DNA from: an uncultured Prevotellaceae bacterium
Lineage (GTDB): Bacteria > Bacteroidota > Bacteroidia > Bacteroidales > Bacteroidaceae
Assembly: GCA_900318775.1 (NCBI GenBank)
Contig: ONLY01000009.1
Coordinates: 1-64,000, forward strand
Direction of reading: 5' to 3'
Length of the DNA stretch: 64,000 bases
The notes under the pieces: generated by a model
The model's database searches: none
The model's input: the letters and a program-made list of their open reading frames with translations, nothing else
What the model was told of the DNA's origin: nothing
Translations under genes and position numbers: made by a program
Part shown: piece after piece, positions 18,429-25,995 of the stretch
How the letters are laid out: every line of letters begins with the position of its first letter
Numbering within the stretch: position 1 is the stretch's first letter

Positions 18429-21400
18429 AAAGGGTTCTCTCACTTATAATCTTTGGTTTCTTCCTCTTCGCCCACACCTCAGCACAGCGAGCCATCAACT
18501 GGAATGAAGACTGGCAAATGTTGGGCAAGACGGTGACTTTGCCCCGTGCATGGAACGAGGAGTATGCCTTCAAGGTGCGTTGTGCCAACCTGCCTGACGA
18601 TACGGTGCGCTACACCAAGACCTTCACGGCACCCAAAGCGTGGAAGAACAAGAAAGTGTTCATCGAGTTCGAAGGAGCACGTCAGGCCGCAGAGGTGTGG
18701 CTCAACGGTTACCGCCTCGGCTTGCATGAGAACGGTGTGATGGCATTCGGCTTCGACTTGACTCCCTATCTGAAGATTGGCAAGGAAAACCGACTGGAAG
18801 TGTTGACTGATAATGATTGGGGGTATAAGGAACGAGGAGCCTCTACCGAAGGTGAGGGGGTGACAGATGGCAACAGCCTTCCCAACAACACGCTCGAACC
18901 TGCTTCCTTCCAATGGAACAACAAGAACTTCAACGCCAACTATGGCGGCCTGCCCAAGAATGTGCGGTTGCATGTGGTGGACAAGCTCTACCAGACCTTG
19001 CCCCTCTATTCCACCCTCGGCACCACAGGCGTGTATGTCTATGCCACCGCCCACGACGTGCAAGGGCATAGCGCCACGATTCATGCCGAGTCGCAAGTGA
19101 GGAACGAAACAGGCAAGGCTCAGACCTTCGTCTATGAAGTGGAAATCATCGACCGCGATGGCACCTCCCTTGCCAAGTTCTCCTCCCCGGCCGTCACCAT
19201 CGGCAAGGACGAAACCAAGACCGTCTCTGCCCAGCAGCATGTCCAAGGTCTCCACTTCTGGTCTTGGGGCTATGGCTACCTTTACGATGTAAAAACCCGG
19301 TTGTTGTCTGTTGCGCACTCATCGCAACTCCTCGATGAAGCCATCACCACCACCGGCTTCCGCAAGACCGCCTTTGAGCATGGGCAGACTATCCTCAACG
19401 ACCGCCCCATCATGATGCACGGCTATGCCCAGCGTACCAGCAACGAATGGCCTGGGGTGGGCATGAGCGTGCCTGCATGGCTGAGCGACTATTCGAATGG
19501 GCTGATGGTGGAGTCTGGCGGTAATCTCGTTCGTTGGATGCATGTCTGTCCTTGGAAACAGGATGTTGAGTCGTGTGACCGTGTGGGGCTGATTCAGGCA
19601 ATGCCTGCAGGCGATGCGGAGAAGGATGTGACTGGTCGGCACTGGGAACAGCGGGTGGAACTGATGAGGGATGCTATAATATACAATAGAAACAATCCTT
19701 CAATTCTTTTCTACGAGTGTGGCAACAAAGGTATTACCGAGTCGCACATGAGGGAGATGAAGGCTATTCGTGATGAGTTTGATCCTCATGGTGGACGTGC
19801 CATTGGTTGCCGTGAAATGCTGAGCAACAAAACAGTGGCAGAATATGGCGGTGAGATGCTCTATATCAATAAGAGCGCCACGAAGCCTGTGTGGGCTATG
19901 GAGTATTGCAGGGATGAGGCGTTGCGCCGCTATTGGGATGATTGGTCTTATCCTTACCATAAGCATGGCGATGGCCCTTTATATCGGGGTGATGATGCTT
20001 CTGCCTACAATCAGAACAACGATCAGTTTGCTGTTGAGATGGTGCGCCGCTGGTTCGACTATTGGCGGGAACGGCCCGGTACTGGTGAACGTGTGTCGGG
20101 TGGTGGTGCCAAGATTATATTCTCAGACACGAATACGCATAATCGCGGGGAGAGCAACTACCGTACGAGTGGGGTGGTGGATGCTATGCGCCTGCCGAAA
20201 GATGCATTTTATGCGCATCAAGTAATGTGGAATGGATGGGTGACGCCAGAAGTTTCGCAAACCCATCTTGTGGGTCATTGGAATTATGCCACCGGTGTGA
20301 GGAAACCCGTTTATGTGGTGTCTGATGCTCCTTGTGTCCGTCTGTTTCTTAATGGTAACGAGGTTGGCAAGGACTCGGTAGCCTACCATTTTCTCCATGT
20401 CTTTGCTGACATCCCTTTTCATGCAGGCGTTCTTCGTGCGGTATCGTTCAACGAGCAAGGTGAGGAACTGTCTTCTGACATCCTTGAGACAGCTGGTGAT
20501 CCTGTCGCATTGAAGATAACCAATGTGCAAGACCATCAGCTGGTGGGTGATGGTGCTGATATGGCGCTGTTGCAGGTGGAGGCAGTTGATGCGGAAGGAC
20601 GTCGGAATCCGTTGGCGCATCAGCAACTCTGTTTTTCCATCGGAGGACCTATCGAGTGGATTGGTGGTATAGGCAAAGATGCTGATGGAACTAATTGTGT
20701 CCGTTCTCTTTCTTTGCCGTTGGAATGTGGCGTGAACCGTGTGCTGGTGCGCTCTTCTGGTGGTGAGGGTGAGGCTGTGGTGAAGGTGTCGGCTGAGGGG
20801 CTTGGAGAGGCTTCCGTCATTCTTCCAGTTAAAGGTGTTGTGCAACCTTCTCCCAAGGGCATCCTTGTCCGTGGCGAGACTCCTGCCACACCTTCCTATC
20901 GTGACGTGAAAAAGTCTGTCCATGTAAAAAATGTGGTAGCAGGCTGCAATCAGGAGACGGCTCATTATTCCGTTGATGATAGTGAAGATACGGAGTGGAA
21001 AAACGATGGACGCGCAGCCACAGCGTGGATTCGCTACGAATTGGAAGAACCTGCTCGGGTGGATGAGGTGGTGCTTAAGCTGACTGGCTGGCGCAAACGC
21101 GAATATCCTCTACAGATTTTTGCGGACTCCACTCTCGTCTGGGAAGGCAAGACTCCTGTTTCTTTGGGGTATGTGCATCTGCCTCTCAGGAGTGTGGATG
21201 GAACCCTCTTGTCACAGATGCTGGCGCGTTCTGTTACCATTCGCCTCCGAGGTGCGGCATCAGATAACGACCAATATGGTCATGTGAAGGAACTGACAGA
21301 ATCGGTAGCCAATGAACTGGACCTTTTTAAGGCTAAGGATGGGGAGAAGGTGCATAGCGAACTCCGAATCGTTGAGGTAGAGTTTTTGCAGTATCTCTGA
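18425..21400 (+). CDS. secreted GH2-family glycosidase, beta-galactosidase-like
   Basis: 991 residues with signal peptide 1-21. Glycoside hydrolase family 2 layout: sugar-binding jelly roll (about 25-185; ARQAAEVWLNGYRLGLHENG), Ig-like domain (about 195-310), TIM barrel (about 315-620), then C-terminal Ig-like domains and a discoidin-like domain (about 860-990). The barrel has the expected nucleophile region KPVWAMEYC (Glu493), but the acid/base motif normally ending GNE reads FYECGNKG, with Lys435 in place of glutamate. Likely trims beta-galactose or a related sugar from rhamnogalacturonan-I side chains. It starts inside the stop codon of the lyase gene (ATGA overlap), so the two are translationally coupled. 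Exact substrate uncertain. Confidence 0.85.
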   Translation: MKRVLSLIIFGFFLFAHTSAQRAINWNEDWQMLGKTVTLPRAWNEEYAFKVRCANLPDDTVRYTKTFTAPKAWKNKKVFIEFEGARQAAEVWLNGYRLGLHENGVMAFGFDLTPYLKIGKENRLEVLTDNDWGYKERGASTEGEGVTDGNSLPNNTLEPASFQWNNKNFNANYGGLPKNVRLHVVDKLYQTLPLYSTLGTTGVYVYATAHDVQGHSATIHAESQVRNETGKAQTFVYEVEIIDRDGTSLAKFSSPAVTIGKDETKTVSAQQHVQGLHFWSWGYGYLYDVKTRLLSVAHSSQLLDEAITTTGFRKTAFEHGQTILNDRPIMMHGYAQRTSNEWPGVGMSVPAWLSDYSNGLMVESGGNLVRWMHVCPWKQDVESCDRVGLIQAMPAGDAEKDVTGRHWEQRVELMRDAIIYNRNNPSILFYECGNKGITESHMREMKAIRDEFDPHGGRAIGCREMLSNKTVAEYGGEMLYINKSATKPVWAMEYCRDEALRRYWDDWSYPYHKHGDGPLYRGDDASAYNQNNDQFAVEMVRRWFDYWRERPGTGERVSGGGAKIIFSDTNTHNRGESNYRTSGVVDAMRLPKDAFYAHQVMWNGWVTPEVSQTHLVGHWNYATGVRKPVYVVSDAPCVRLFLNGNEVGKDSVAYHFLHVFADIPFHAGVLRAVSFNEQGEELSSDILETAGDPVALKITNVQDHQLVGDGADMALLQVEAVDAEGRRNPLAHQQLCFSIGGPIEWIGGIGKDADGTNCVRSLSLPLECGVNRVLVRSSGGEGEAVVKVSAEGLGEASVILPVKGVVQPSPKGILVRGETPATPSYRDVKKSVHVKNVVAGCNQETAHYSVDDSEDTEWKNDGRAATAWIRYELEEPARVDEVVLKLTGWRKREYPLQIFADSTLVWEGKTPVSLGYVHLPLRSVDGTLLSQMLARSVTIRLRGAASDNDQYGHVKELTESVANELDLFKAKDGEKVHSELRIVEVEFLQYL

Positions 21401-21476
21401 ATGGTGGGCTTGATGATGTGTGCAATGCTGAGCCCCCCGTGTTGAAGGATTGGCTTATCTCGTTCTATGTGCTACA

Positions 21477-21510
21477 AAGAAAGGCTGACATCACGATGTC
21501 AGCCTTTCTT
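21477..21510. terminator. bidirectional terminator
   Basis: Perfect 15-base-pair stem (AAGAAAGGCTGACAT and its complement) with a 4-base loop CACG. Tracts rich in A and T at both ends let it serve the lyase/GH2 operon from the left and rplI from the right. Confidence 0.9.
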
Positions 21511-21533
21511 CCAGTTTTGTATATAGCAAGTGA

Positions 21534-22076
21534 TTATTCAGCGTCTGCTGCGGGTGCCTCTTCTGCTGCGGGAGCTTCCTCAACAGCTGGAGCTGCCTTT
21601 GGAGCCTCTTCCTTCTTTGCAGGAGCTGCAGTGCCATCTTCGTTCACTACTTCGAATGGGATGGCAACAGTAACTTCGCGGTGGAACTGAGCCACAGCCT
21701 CGTAGTTGCCAAGAGCTTTCACGCCCTTGATGTTGATGAGCTTGCTGTCAATTTCAAGACCCTTTTCTGCCAATGCTGCTGCAATTTCCTTAGGACCGAT
21801 AGAACCATAGATGTTCTTGCCTTCAGAAACCTTTGCCTTGATGGTGAGAGAAACGCCTTCAAACTTCTTGGCTGCAGCTTCTGCGTCAGCCTTAATCTTT
21901 GCAATCTTGTGAGCGCGCTGCTTCAATTCCTCGTTGAGCTGCTTGATAGCCTTTTCAGTGGCGAGCACTGCAAGACCCTGAGGAAGAAGATAGTTGCGGC
22001 CATAACCGTCCTTTACTGTGAGGACTTCGTCCTTGTAGCCTAAGCCATGAACGTCTTTCTTAAGAATGATTTTCAT
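21534..22076 (-). CDS. rplI: 50S ribosomal protein L9
   Basis: 180 residues. The N-terminal RNA-binding domain (MKIILKKDVHGLGYKDEVLTV, GYGRNYLLPQGLA) and long helix followed by the C-terminal domain (KNIYGSIGPKEIA) are canonical L9. The last 35 residues are an added acidic Ala/Pro/Glu-rich tail (EEAPKAAPAVEEAPAAEEA) that is longer than in E. coli L9 and probably disordered. Third gene of the rpsF-rpsR-rplI operon. Confidence 0.97.
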   Translation of the reverse strand: MKIILKKDVHGLGYKDEVLTVKDGYGRNYLLPQGLAVLATEKAIKQLNEELKQRAHKIAKIKADAEAAAKKFEGVSLTIKAKVSEGKNIYGSIGPKEIAAALAEKGLEIDSKLINIKGVKALGNYEAVAQFHREVTVAIPFEVVNEDGTAAPAKKEEAPKAAPAVEEAPAAEEAPAADAE

Positions 22077-22097
22077 ACTGTCTTACCTCCTATTTTA

Positions 22098-22364
22098 TTA
22101 TTTCAACAAGTCTGCTACGTAAGGAAGAAGTGCAAGGTGACGAGCACGCTTCACTGCCTGTGCCACACGACGCTGATACTTCAGAGAAGTGCCTGTGATG
22201 CGGCGAGGGAGAATCTTGCCCTGCTCGTTGAGGAACTTCTTGAGGAATTCAGGATCCTTGTAGTCGATGTACTTGATACCGCTCTTCTTGAAACGGCAAT
22301 ACTTCTTTTTCTTAACGTCAACTGTTGCAGGAGTTAAGTATCTGATTTCTGATGGTGCTGCCAT
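22098..22364 (-). CDS. rpsR: 30S ribosomal protein S18
   Basis: 88 residues. S18 signature [22 protein letters not shown] and the basic region [29 protein letters not shown] are present. S18 pairs with S6 on the small-subunit platform; the S6 gene is 2 bases upstream. Confidence 0.97.
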   Translation of the reverse strand: MAAPSEIRYLTPATVDVKKKKYCRFKKSGIKYIDYKDPEFLKKFLNEQGKILPRRITGTSLKYQRRVAQAVKRARHLALLPYVADLLK

Positions 22365-22366
22365 GA

Positions 22367-22699
22367 TTAAGCCTCCTTCTTGTTACGACGCTTCTCAGCA
22401 TATGCTGCTGCGTACTTCTCGTTCTTAACTGTGAGATAGCGGAGCACGCGCTCGTCGCGGCGCATCTGCAACTCTAATTTAGCAATCACTGTAGGCTCAG
22501 CCTTGTACTCAATCATCTGGTAGAAGCCAGAGACTTTCTTCTGAATGGGATAAGCAAGTGTCTTCAGACCCCAGTTCTCGGTGTTGATGATTTCAGCACC
22601 CTTCTCTTTGAGGTAGTTGACAAACTTATCAGCCGCTTCCTTCATCTGAACATCAGACAAAACGGGAGTTAAAATGAAAACGGTTTCGTATTGATTCAT
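22367..22699 (-). CDS. rpsF: 30S ribosomal protein S6
   Basis: 110 residues. S6 features are [16 protein letters not shown] at the start, [22 protein letters not shown] in the middle and [15 protein letters not shown] near the end. First gene of the operon; no ssb or priB lies between it and rpsR. A TAnnTTTG promoter is 71 bases upstream. Confidence 0.97.
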   Translation of the reverse strand: MNQYETVFILTPVLSDVQMKEAADKFVNYLKEKGAEIINTENWGLKTLAYPIQKKVSGFYQMIEYKAEPTVIAKLELQMRRDERVLRYLTVKNEKYAAAYAEKRRNKKEA

Positions 22700-22769
22700 A
22701 AGATCAATAATGTAAGTTTGGTTGTTAATAATATGGTTGTTTGTGCTTTAGGTTTCCCAAAAAGCGGTG

Positions 22770-22777
22770 CAAAGGTA
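22770..22777 (-). promoter_or_regulatory. rpsF operon promoter, -7 element
   Basis: TACCTTTG on the minus strand, giving a leader of about 65 bases. I saw no clear S6:S18 autoregulatory hairpin in the leader. Confidence 0.65.
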
Positions 22778-22883
22778 CGAATAATTGGTGACATGAGCAA
22801 ACAAAAACGGCTTTTTTCGTTTCTCCTTTGCCGCTATTGGTCATTTTCCCAGGCAAACATTGGGGAATATTTGTGCGGTGGGG

Positions 22884-23026
22884 ACATTCCTTAGTGGCGG
22901 AATGTGATGGATTGTAGTCCTTCCTGCGCATGGTTTATTGTGCACCCTGCGCTAGTTATTTCGTGCAGGGTGCGTGAAATACGTCGCGCACGGTGCGCGC
23001 TTATAGCGCTTCAAACGGGAGGTTTG
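22884..23026. other. cluster of four short hairpins in a gene-free region
   Basis: Within about 140 bases lie four inverted repeats: ACATTCC/GGAATGT (22884-22905), GCACCCTGC/GCAGGGTGC (22942-22973), CGCGCA/TGCGCG with a 3-base loop (22985-22999) and CAAAC/GTTTG (23012-23026). The region between rpsF and the small membrane protein gene (22700-23192) has no convincing reading frame. It could be a structured RNA, a long 5' leader of the downstream gene, or a group of interspersed palindromes. Confidence 0.5.
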
Positions 23027-23192
23027 GGGACGTGCATTTTGGACGGGATGCAATGTGCAGGCACTTGTTTTTGAGTTCAAACAGGGGATTTTGGTGGTAA
23101 AACACTAAATTCTTGCTGAAAAGTTTCGCCGTTTGAAGAAAAACCCGTTATTTTGTGGTTGATTTGTGAATTAACTAATAAATATATATAAC

Positions 23193-23375
23193 ATGAAGAA
23201 ATACATTGGCGTTATGCTTGTCGCCCTTGGCGCATTGCTTCTTATCTTGAGTGCCTTCGTTCCATTTATGAACGATTTGGCCGATCAGAATTGGTACACA
23301 TGGGGCAGCTTGATTGTTTTCATCATCGGAGGACTTATTACCCATATTATTCTGAACAAGAAGGTTGAAGCTTAA
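23193..23375 (+). CDS. small two-helix membrane protein
   Basis: 60 residues with two predicted membrane helices (about 4-25, GVMLVALGALLLILSAFV, and 36-54, WGSLIVFIIGGLITHIIL) joined by a short loop with DLADQNWYTW, and a basic end (NKKVEA). I recognise the type as a small conserved Bacteroidales membrane protein of unknown function. The strong terminator 20 bases downstream and an AT-rich leader support it as a real gene. Confidence 0.8.
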   Translation: MKKYIGVMLVALGALLLILSAFVPFMNDLADQNWYTWGSLIVFIIGGLITHIILNKKVEA

Positions 23376-23395
23376 GGATAGCCTTAAGAAAATAA

Positions 23396-23435
23396 GCGGG
23401 GGAGGTACGTTTGCTGTACCTCCCCCGCTTGTTTT
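23396..23435. terminator. bidirectional terminator
   Basis: 13-base-pair perfect stem GCGGGGGAGGTAC with its complement, loop of 7 bases, followed by TTGTTTT. It lies between the convergent small membrane protein gene and rprY. Confidence 0.9.
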
Positions 23436-23444
23436 ATCCTCTTT

Positions 23445-24176
23445 TCAGCTTTCTGCTGTAGCCTCATTTTCATCCGTGATGACGAGCTTATAGCCTTTGC
23501 CATGCACATTGATGATTTCCACATTGGGGTCTTCTTTGAGATGCTTACGGAGTTTAGTGATATATACGTCCATGGAGCGTGCGTTGAAGTAGTTGTCGTC
23601 TATCCAAATGGTCTTCAATGCATAGTCACGCTGCAGCAGCTCGTTCTGGCGGTTGCTCAAGAGAGTGAGCAGCTCTGCTTCTTTGGTTGTGAGCTTTTCC
23701 TGCTTCCCGTCAATGCTTAAGAGCTGCTTCTGGGTGTCGAAGGTGAACTTGCCGATTTGGCGCACGGTCACATCCTTATTCTTCTTGCCGCGCACGCGAC
23801 GAAGGATTGCTTCGATGCGGAAGACCACTTCTTCCATAGAGAAAGGCTTGGTGATGTAGTCGTCTGCTCCCAGTTCGAAACCTGCGCGCACGTCGTCCTT
23901 CAGGTTTTTGGCGGTAAGGAACATGAAGGGCATCTCGTAGTTTAATTCACGAATCTTGCTGGCTAAAGTGAAACCGTCCATGCGGGGCATCATTACATCT
24001 AAGATGCAGAGGCTGAAGTTGCCTTGCAGGAAGGTGTCGAAGCCCTCTTCGCCATCTTGGCAAAGCGTGGTGTTGTACCCCTTGGCTTCCAGATATTCGC
24101 GTAAGAGCATGCCTAGGCTTTCGTCGTCTTCGCAAAGCAGGATGTTCACTTCTTCAAGTCTGTCGTCTGTAATCAT
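23445..24176 (-). CDS. rprY: response regulator, OmpR family (RprY-like)
   Basis: 243 residues: receiver domain (about 9-128) with acidic pocket EDDES, phospho-acceptor aspartate in CILDVMMPRMDG, the conserved threonine/alanine in MFLTAKN and lysine in DDYITKPFS; then a winged-helix OmpR/PhoB domain (about 138-236; LTTKEAELLTLL, ARSMDVYITKLRKHLKEDP, NVHGKGYKL). It closely resembles RprY of Bacteroides and Porphyromonas, which is linked to envelope and redox stress. The cognate kinase gene lies directly upstream on the same strand. Confidence 0.92.
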   Translation of the reverse strand: MITDDRLEEVNILLCEDDESLGMLLREYLEAKGYNTTLCQDGEEGFDTFLQGNFSLCILDVMMPRMDGFTLASKIRELNYEMPFMFLTAKNLKDDVRAGFELGADDYITKPFSMEEVVFRIEAILRRVRGKKNKDVTVRQIGKFTFDTQKQLLSIDGKQEKLTTKEAELLTLLSNRQNELLQRDYALKTIWIDDNYFNARSMDVYITKLRKHLKEDPNVEIINVHGKGYKLVITDENEATAES

Positions 24177-24261
24177 AATTGTATTGGTTTTTAATTGTTT
24201 GTAATGCTATTTCATTGTTGCGCTGTCGGATGACATTGACTTCATGCGGCGCATTGTGGTG

Positions 24262-25791
24262 CTAATCGTTCATCTTGAGCTTGATGATGAAGCGGGTGCC
24301 AATGCCTGGTTCGCTTTCCGCTATGATGTTGCCTTTGTGGTCCTTGACAATCTTGTGCACGTAAGCGAGGCCTAAGCCGAAACCTTTCACGTCATGCAGG
24401 TTCCCTGTATGCACGCGGTAGAACTTCTCGAAGATGCGTTTCAGGTCTTCTTTTTTGATTCCAATGCCATTGTCCTTGATAGCAATGCAGAGTAGGCCAG
24501 GTTCATTCCATGTGTCCACGTTCAGTTCGAGGTCTGTGTCCTTTCGGCGATACTTTACAGCATTATCCATCAGGTTGAAGATGACGTTGGTGAAATGCAT
24601 GTCGTCCACGCAGATGATGGGGTCAGTTGCATTCAGGTTGGTGATGATTTTTCCTCCGTTCTTTTCTACCTTCAGCGCAAAAGTGTGGGTTACTCCTGCG
24701 ATGAGCTCGTTGATGTCCACTTCTTTCATGTGCAGGTTAGCTCGCTGATGCTCATACATGGAGAGCTGCAAAACCTTTTCCACCTGGAAGCGGAGACGTT
24801 TGGTCTCGTCGATGATGGTTGTCGTGAGGCGTTCCAACAGGGCTGGGGTTTTCTTTACTGAGTCGTCACCCAGCATCTGTGCTGCCAGAGAAATGGATGA
24901 TATGGGTGTCTTGAATTCATGTGTCATGTTATTGATGAAGTCGTTCTTCAGCTCCGTCAGTTTCTTCTGCCTGAACACAAGCACAAGGGTGACGATGAAG
25001 GTAATCAGCAGGATGAGCGTGAAGATGAGCGAGGGCATCATGAACCAGAGTGAGCGCCAGATGTACTTGCTCAAATCGGGAAAGTGAACTCTCAGTATGC
25101 CGCTGCGTTGCACGGGGTCGTTCTTGAAAAGGGTTTCCGTGAAAGAGGCTTCACTGCCCGTCTTGTCATAGTCGGCACATTGATACACCACTCTTCCATT
25201 GTTTGTGGTTACGCTGAAATGGTAGGGGATGTCTATGCCGTTGCTGCTCAATTGCGTCTTTAAGATTTGATCTAATTCTATGAAATCGATGCGTTCAGAC
25301 AAGGGGCGGTCGCTTGCCGTATAAAGTATGCTGTAGATAACTTCTTCAACGAGGTTCTTCTCTGTGGCATAGCGCATGGCCATGATCTCTTGCAAAGAAC
25401 GTTGGCGCTCGTTATTGCTTGAGGTCTTTTTCGTGAAGTATTTGTCTGAGAGGTTTGTGCTGGCTGTTGTCTCGCGTGATGTAAACACGCTTCCATCTTT
25501 GGCTGTCACTTGATGAGTGCGCTGAATGACAGATGAATCTGTGCTTACAAAGACTGAGTCTGTCGCAGTGGCGATGCCTGTCATTGCATCCGTCCCTTGC
25601 TCAAGATAACGTTTGGCCTCCGACAGCTCCATCTGGTGTGCCGTCTCATATAGGCTGCGGCTGACGGATTCCTCAAAGTGCTCATGCCGCAGCGAAGTAA
25701 TCTCTTCGATGTATCGCATCTGCATCACCAAGAGGCTGGCGAAAGATACTCCCATGACAACGGCAAGTGTGAGTATGGTGGATTTCTTCAT
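24262..25791 (-). CDS. rprX: sensor histidine kinase (RprX-like)
   Basis: 509 residues from the ATG at 25791 (MKKSTILTLAVVMG). A longer TTG-initiated frame overlaps the promoter -7 element, so I reject it. N-terminal membrane helix (about 5-23), extracytoplasmic sensor (about 24-270), second helix group (MMPSLIFTLILLITFIVTLVLVF split over the membrane), then H-box NNMTHEFKTPISSI, N-box MDNAVKYR, and ATP-binding glycines DNGIGI and GFGLGLAYV. It phosphorylates the downstream RprY. The 85-base gap to rprY suggests co-transcription. Confidence 0.92.
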   Translation of the reverse strand: MKKSTILTLAVVMGVSFASLLVMQMRYIEEITSLRHEHFEESVSRSLYETAHQMELSEAKRYLEQGTDAMTGIATATDSVFVSTDSSVIQRTHQVTAKDGSVFTSRETTASTNLSDKYFTKKTSSNNERQRSLQEIMAMRYATEKNLVEEVIYSILYTASDRPLSERIDFIELDQILKTQLSSNGIDIPYHFSVTTNNGRVVYQCADYDKTGSEASFTETLFKNDPVQRSGILRVHFPDLSKYIWRSLWFMMPSLIFTLILLITFIVTLVLVFRQKKLTELKNDFINNMTHEFKTPISSISLAAQMLGDDSVKKTPALLERLTTTIIDETKRLRFQVEKVLQLSMYEHQRANLHMKEVDINELIAGVTHTFALKVEKNGGKIITNLNATDPIICVDDMHFTNVIFNLMDNAVKYRRKDTDLELNVDTWNEPGLLCIAIKDNGIGIKKEDLKRIFEKFYRVHTGNLHDVKGFGLGLAYVHKIVKDHKGNIIAESEPGIGTRFIIKLKMND

Positions 25792-25815
25792 CTTCTTATT
25801 TTCTGTTGTATGACG

Positions 25816-25823
25816 CAAAAGTA
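25816..25823 (-). promoter_or_regulatory. rprX promoter, -7 element
   Basis: TACTTTTG on the minus strand, about 25 bases before the chosen ATG. It decides the start: an upstream TTG would lie at or before the transcription start. Confidence 0.6.
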
Positions 25824-25933
25824 GGCTGAATCTTAAATATAGAACGAAAGTTTAACGATAAAGTTGTTTTATCTCTAAAAAAGTTTGCGTTTGTTAACTT
25901 GATCAGTGTTTTTAGTTGATAAAAGAATAATTA

Positions 25934-25968
25934 TAAAGAGCGGGCCGCCATTGGGAACCCGCTCTTTA
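25934..25968. terminator. terminator of the EF-G paralog gene
   Basis: 11-base-pair stem TAAAGAGCGGG paired with CCCGCTCTTTA, with a 13-base loop. It lies about 30 bases after the stop codon on the minus strand. Confidence 0.8.
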
Positions 25969-25995
25969 TGATTATTGTATTTTGGCAAGAGGAAA

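Noticed and set aside
22691-22931. Short frames upstream of rpsF on both strands
   Set aside because: They cover the rpsF promoter and show no signal peptide, membrane helix or conserved motif.
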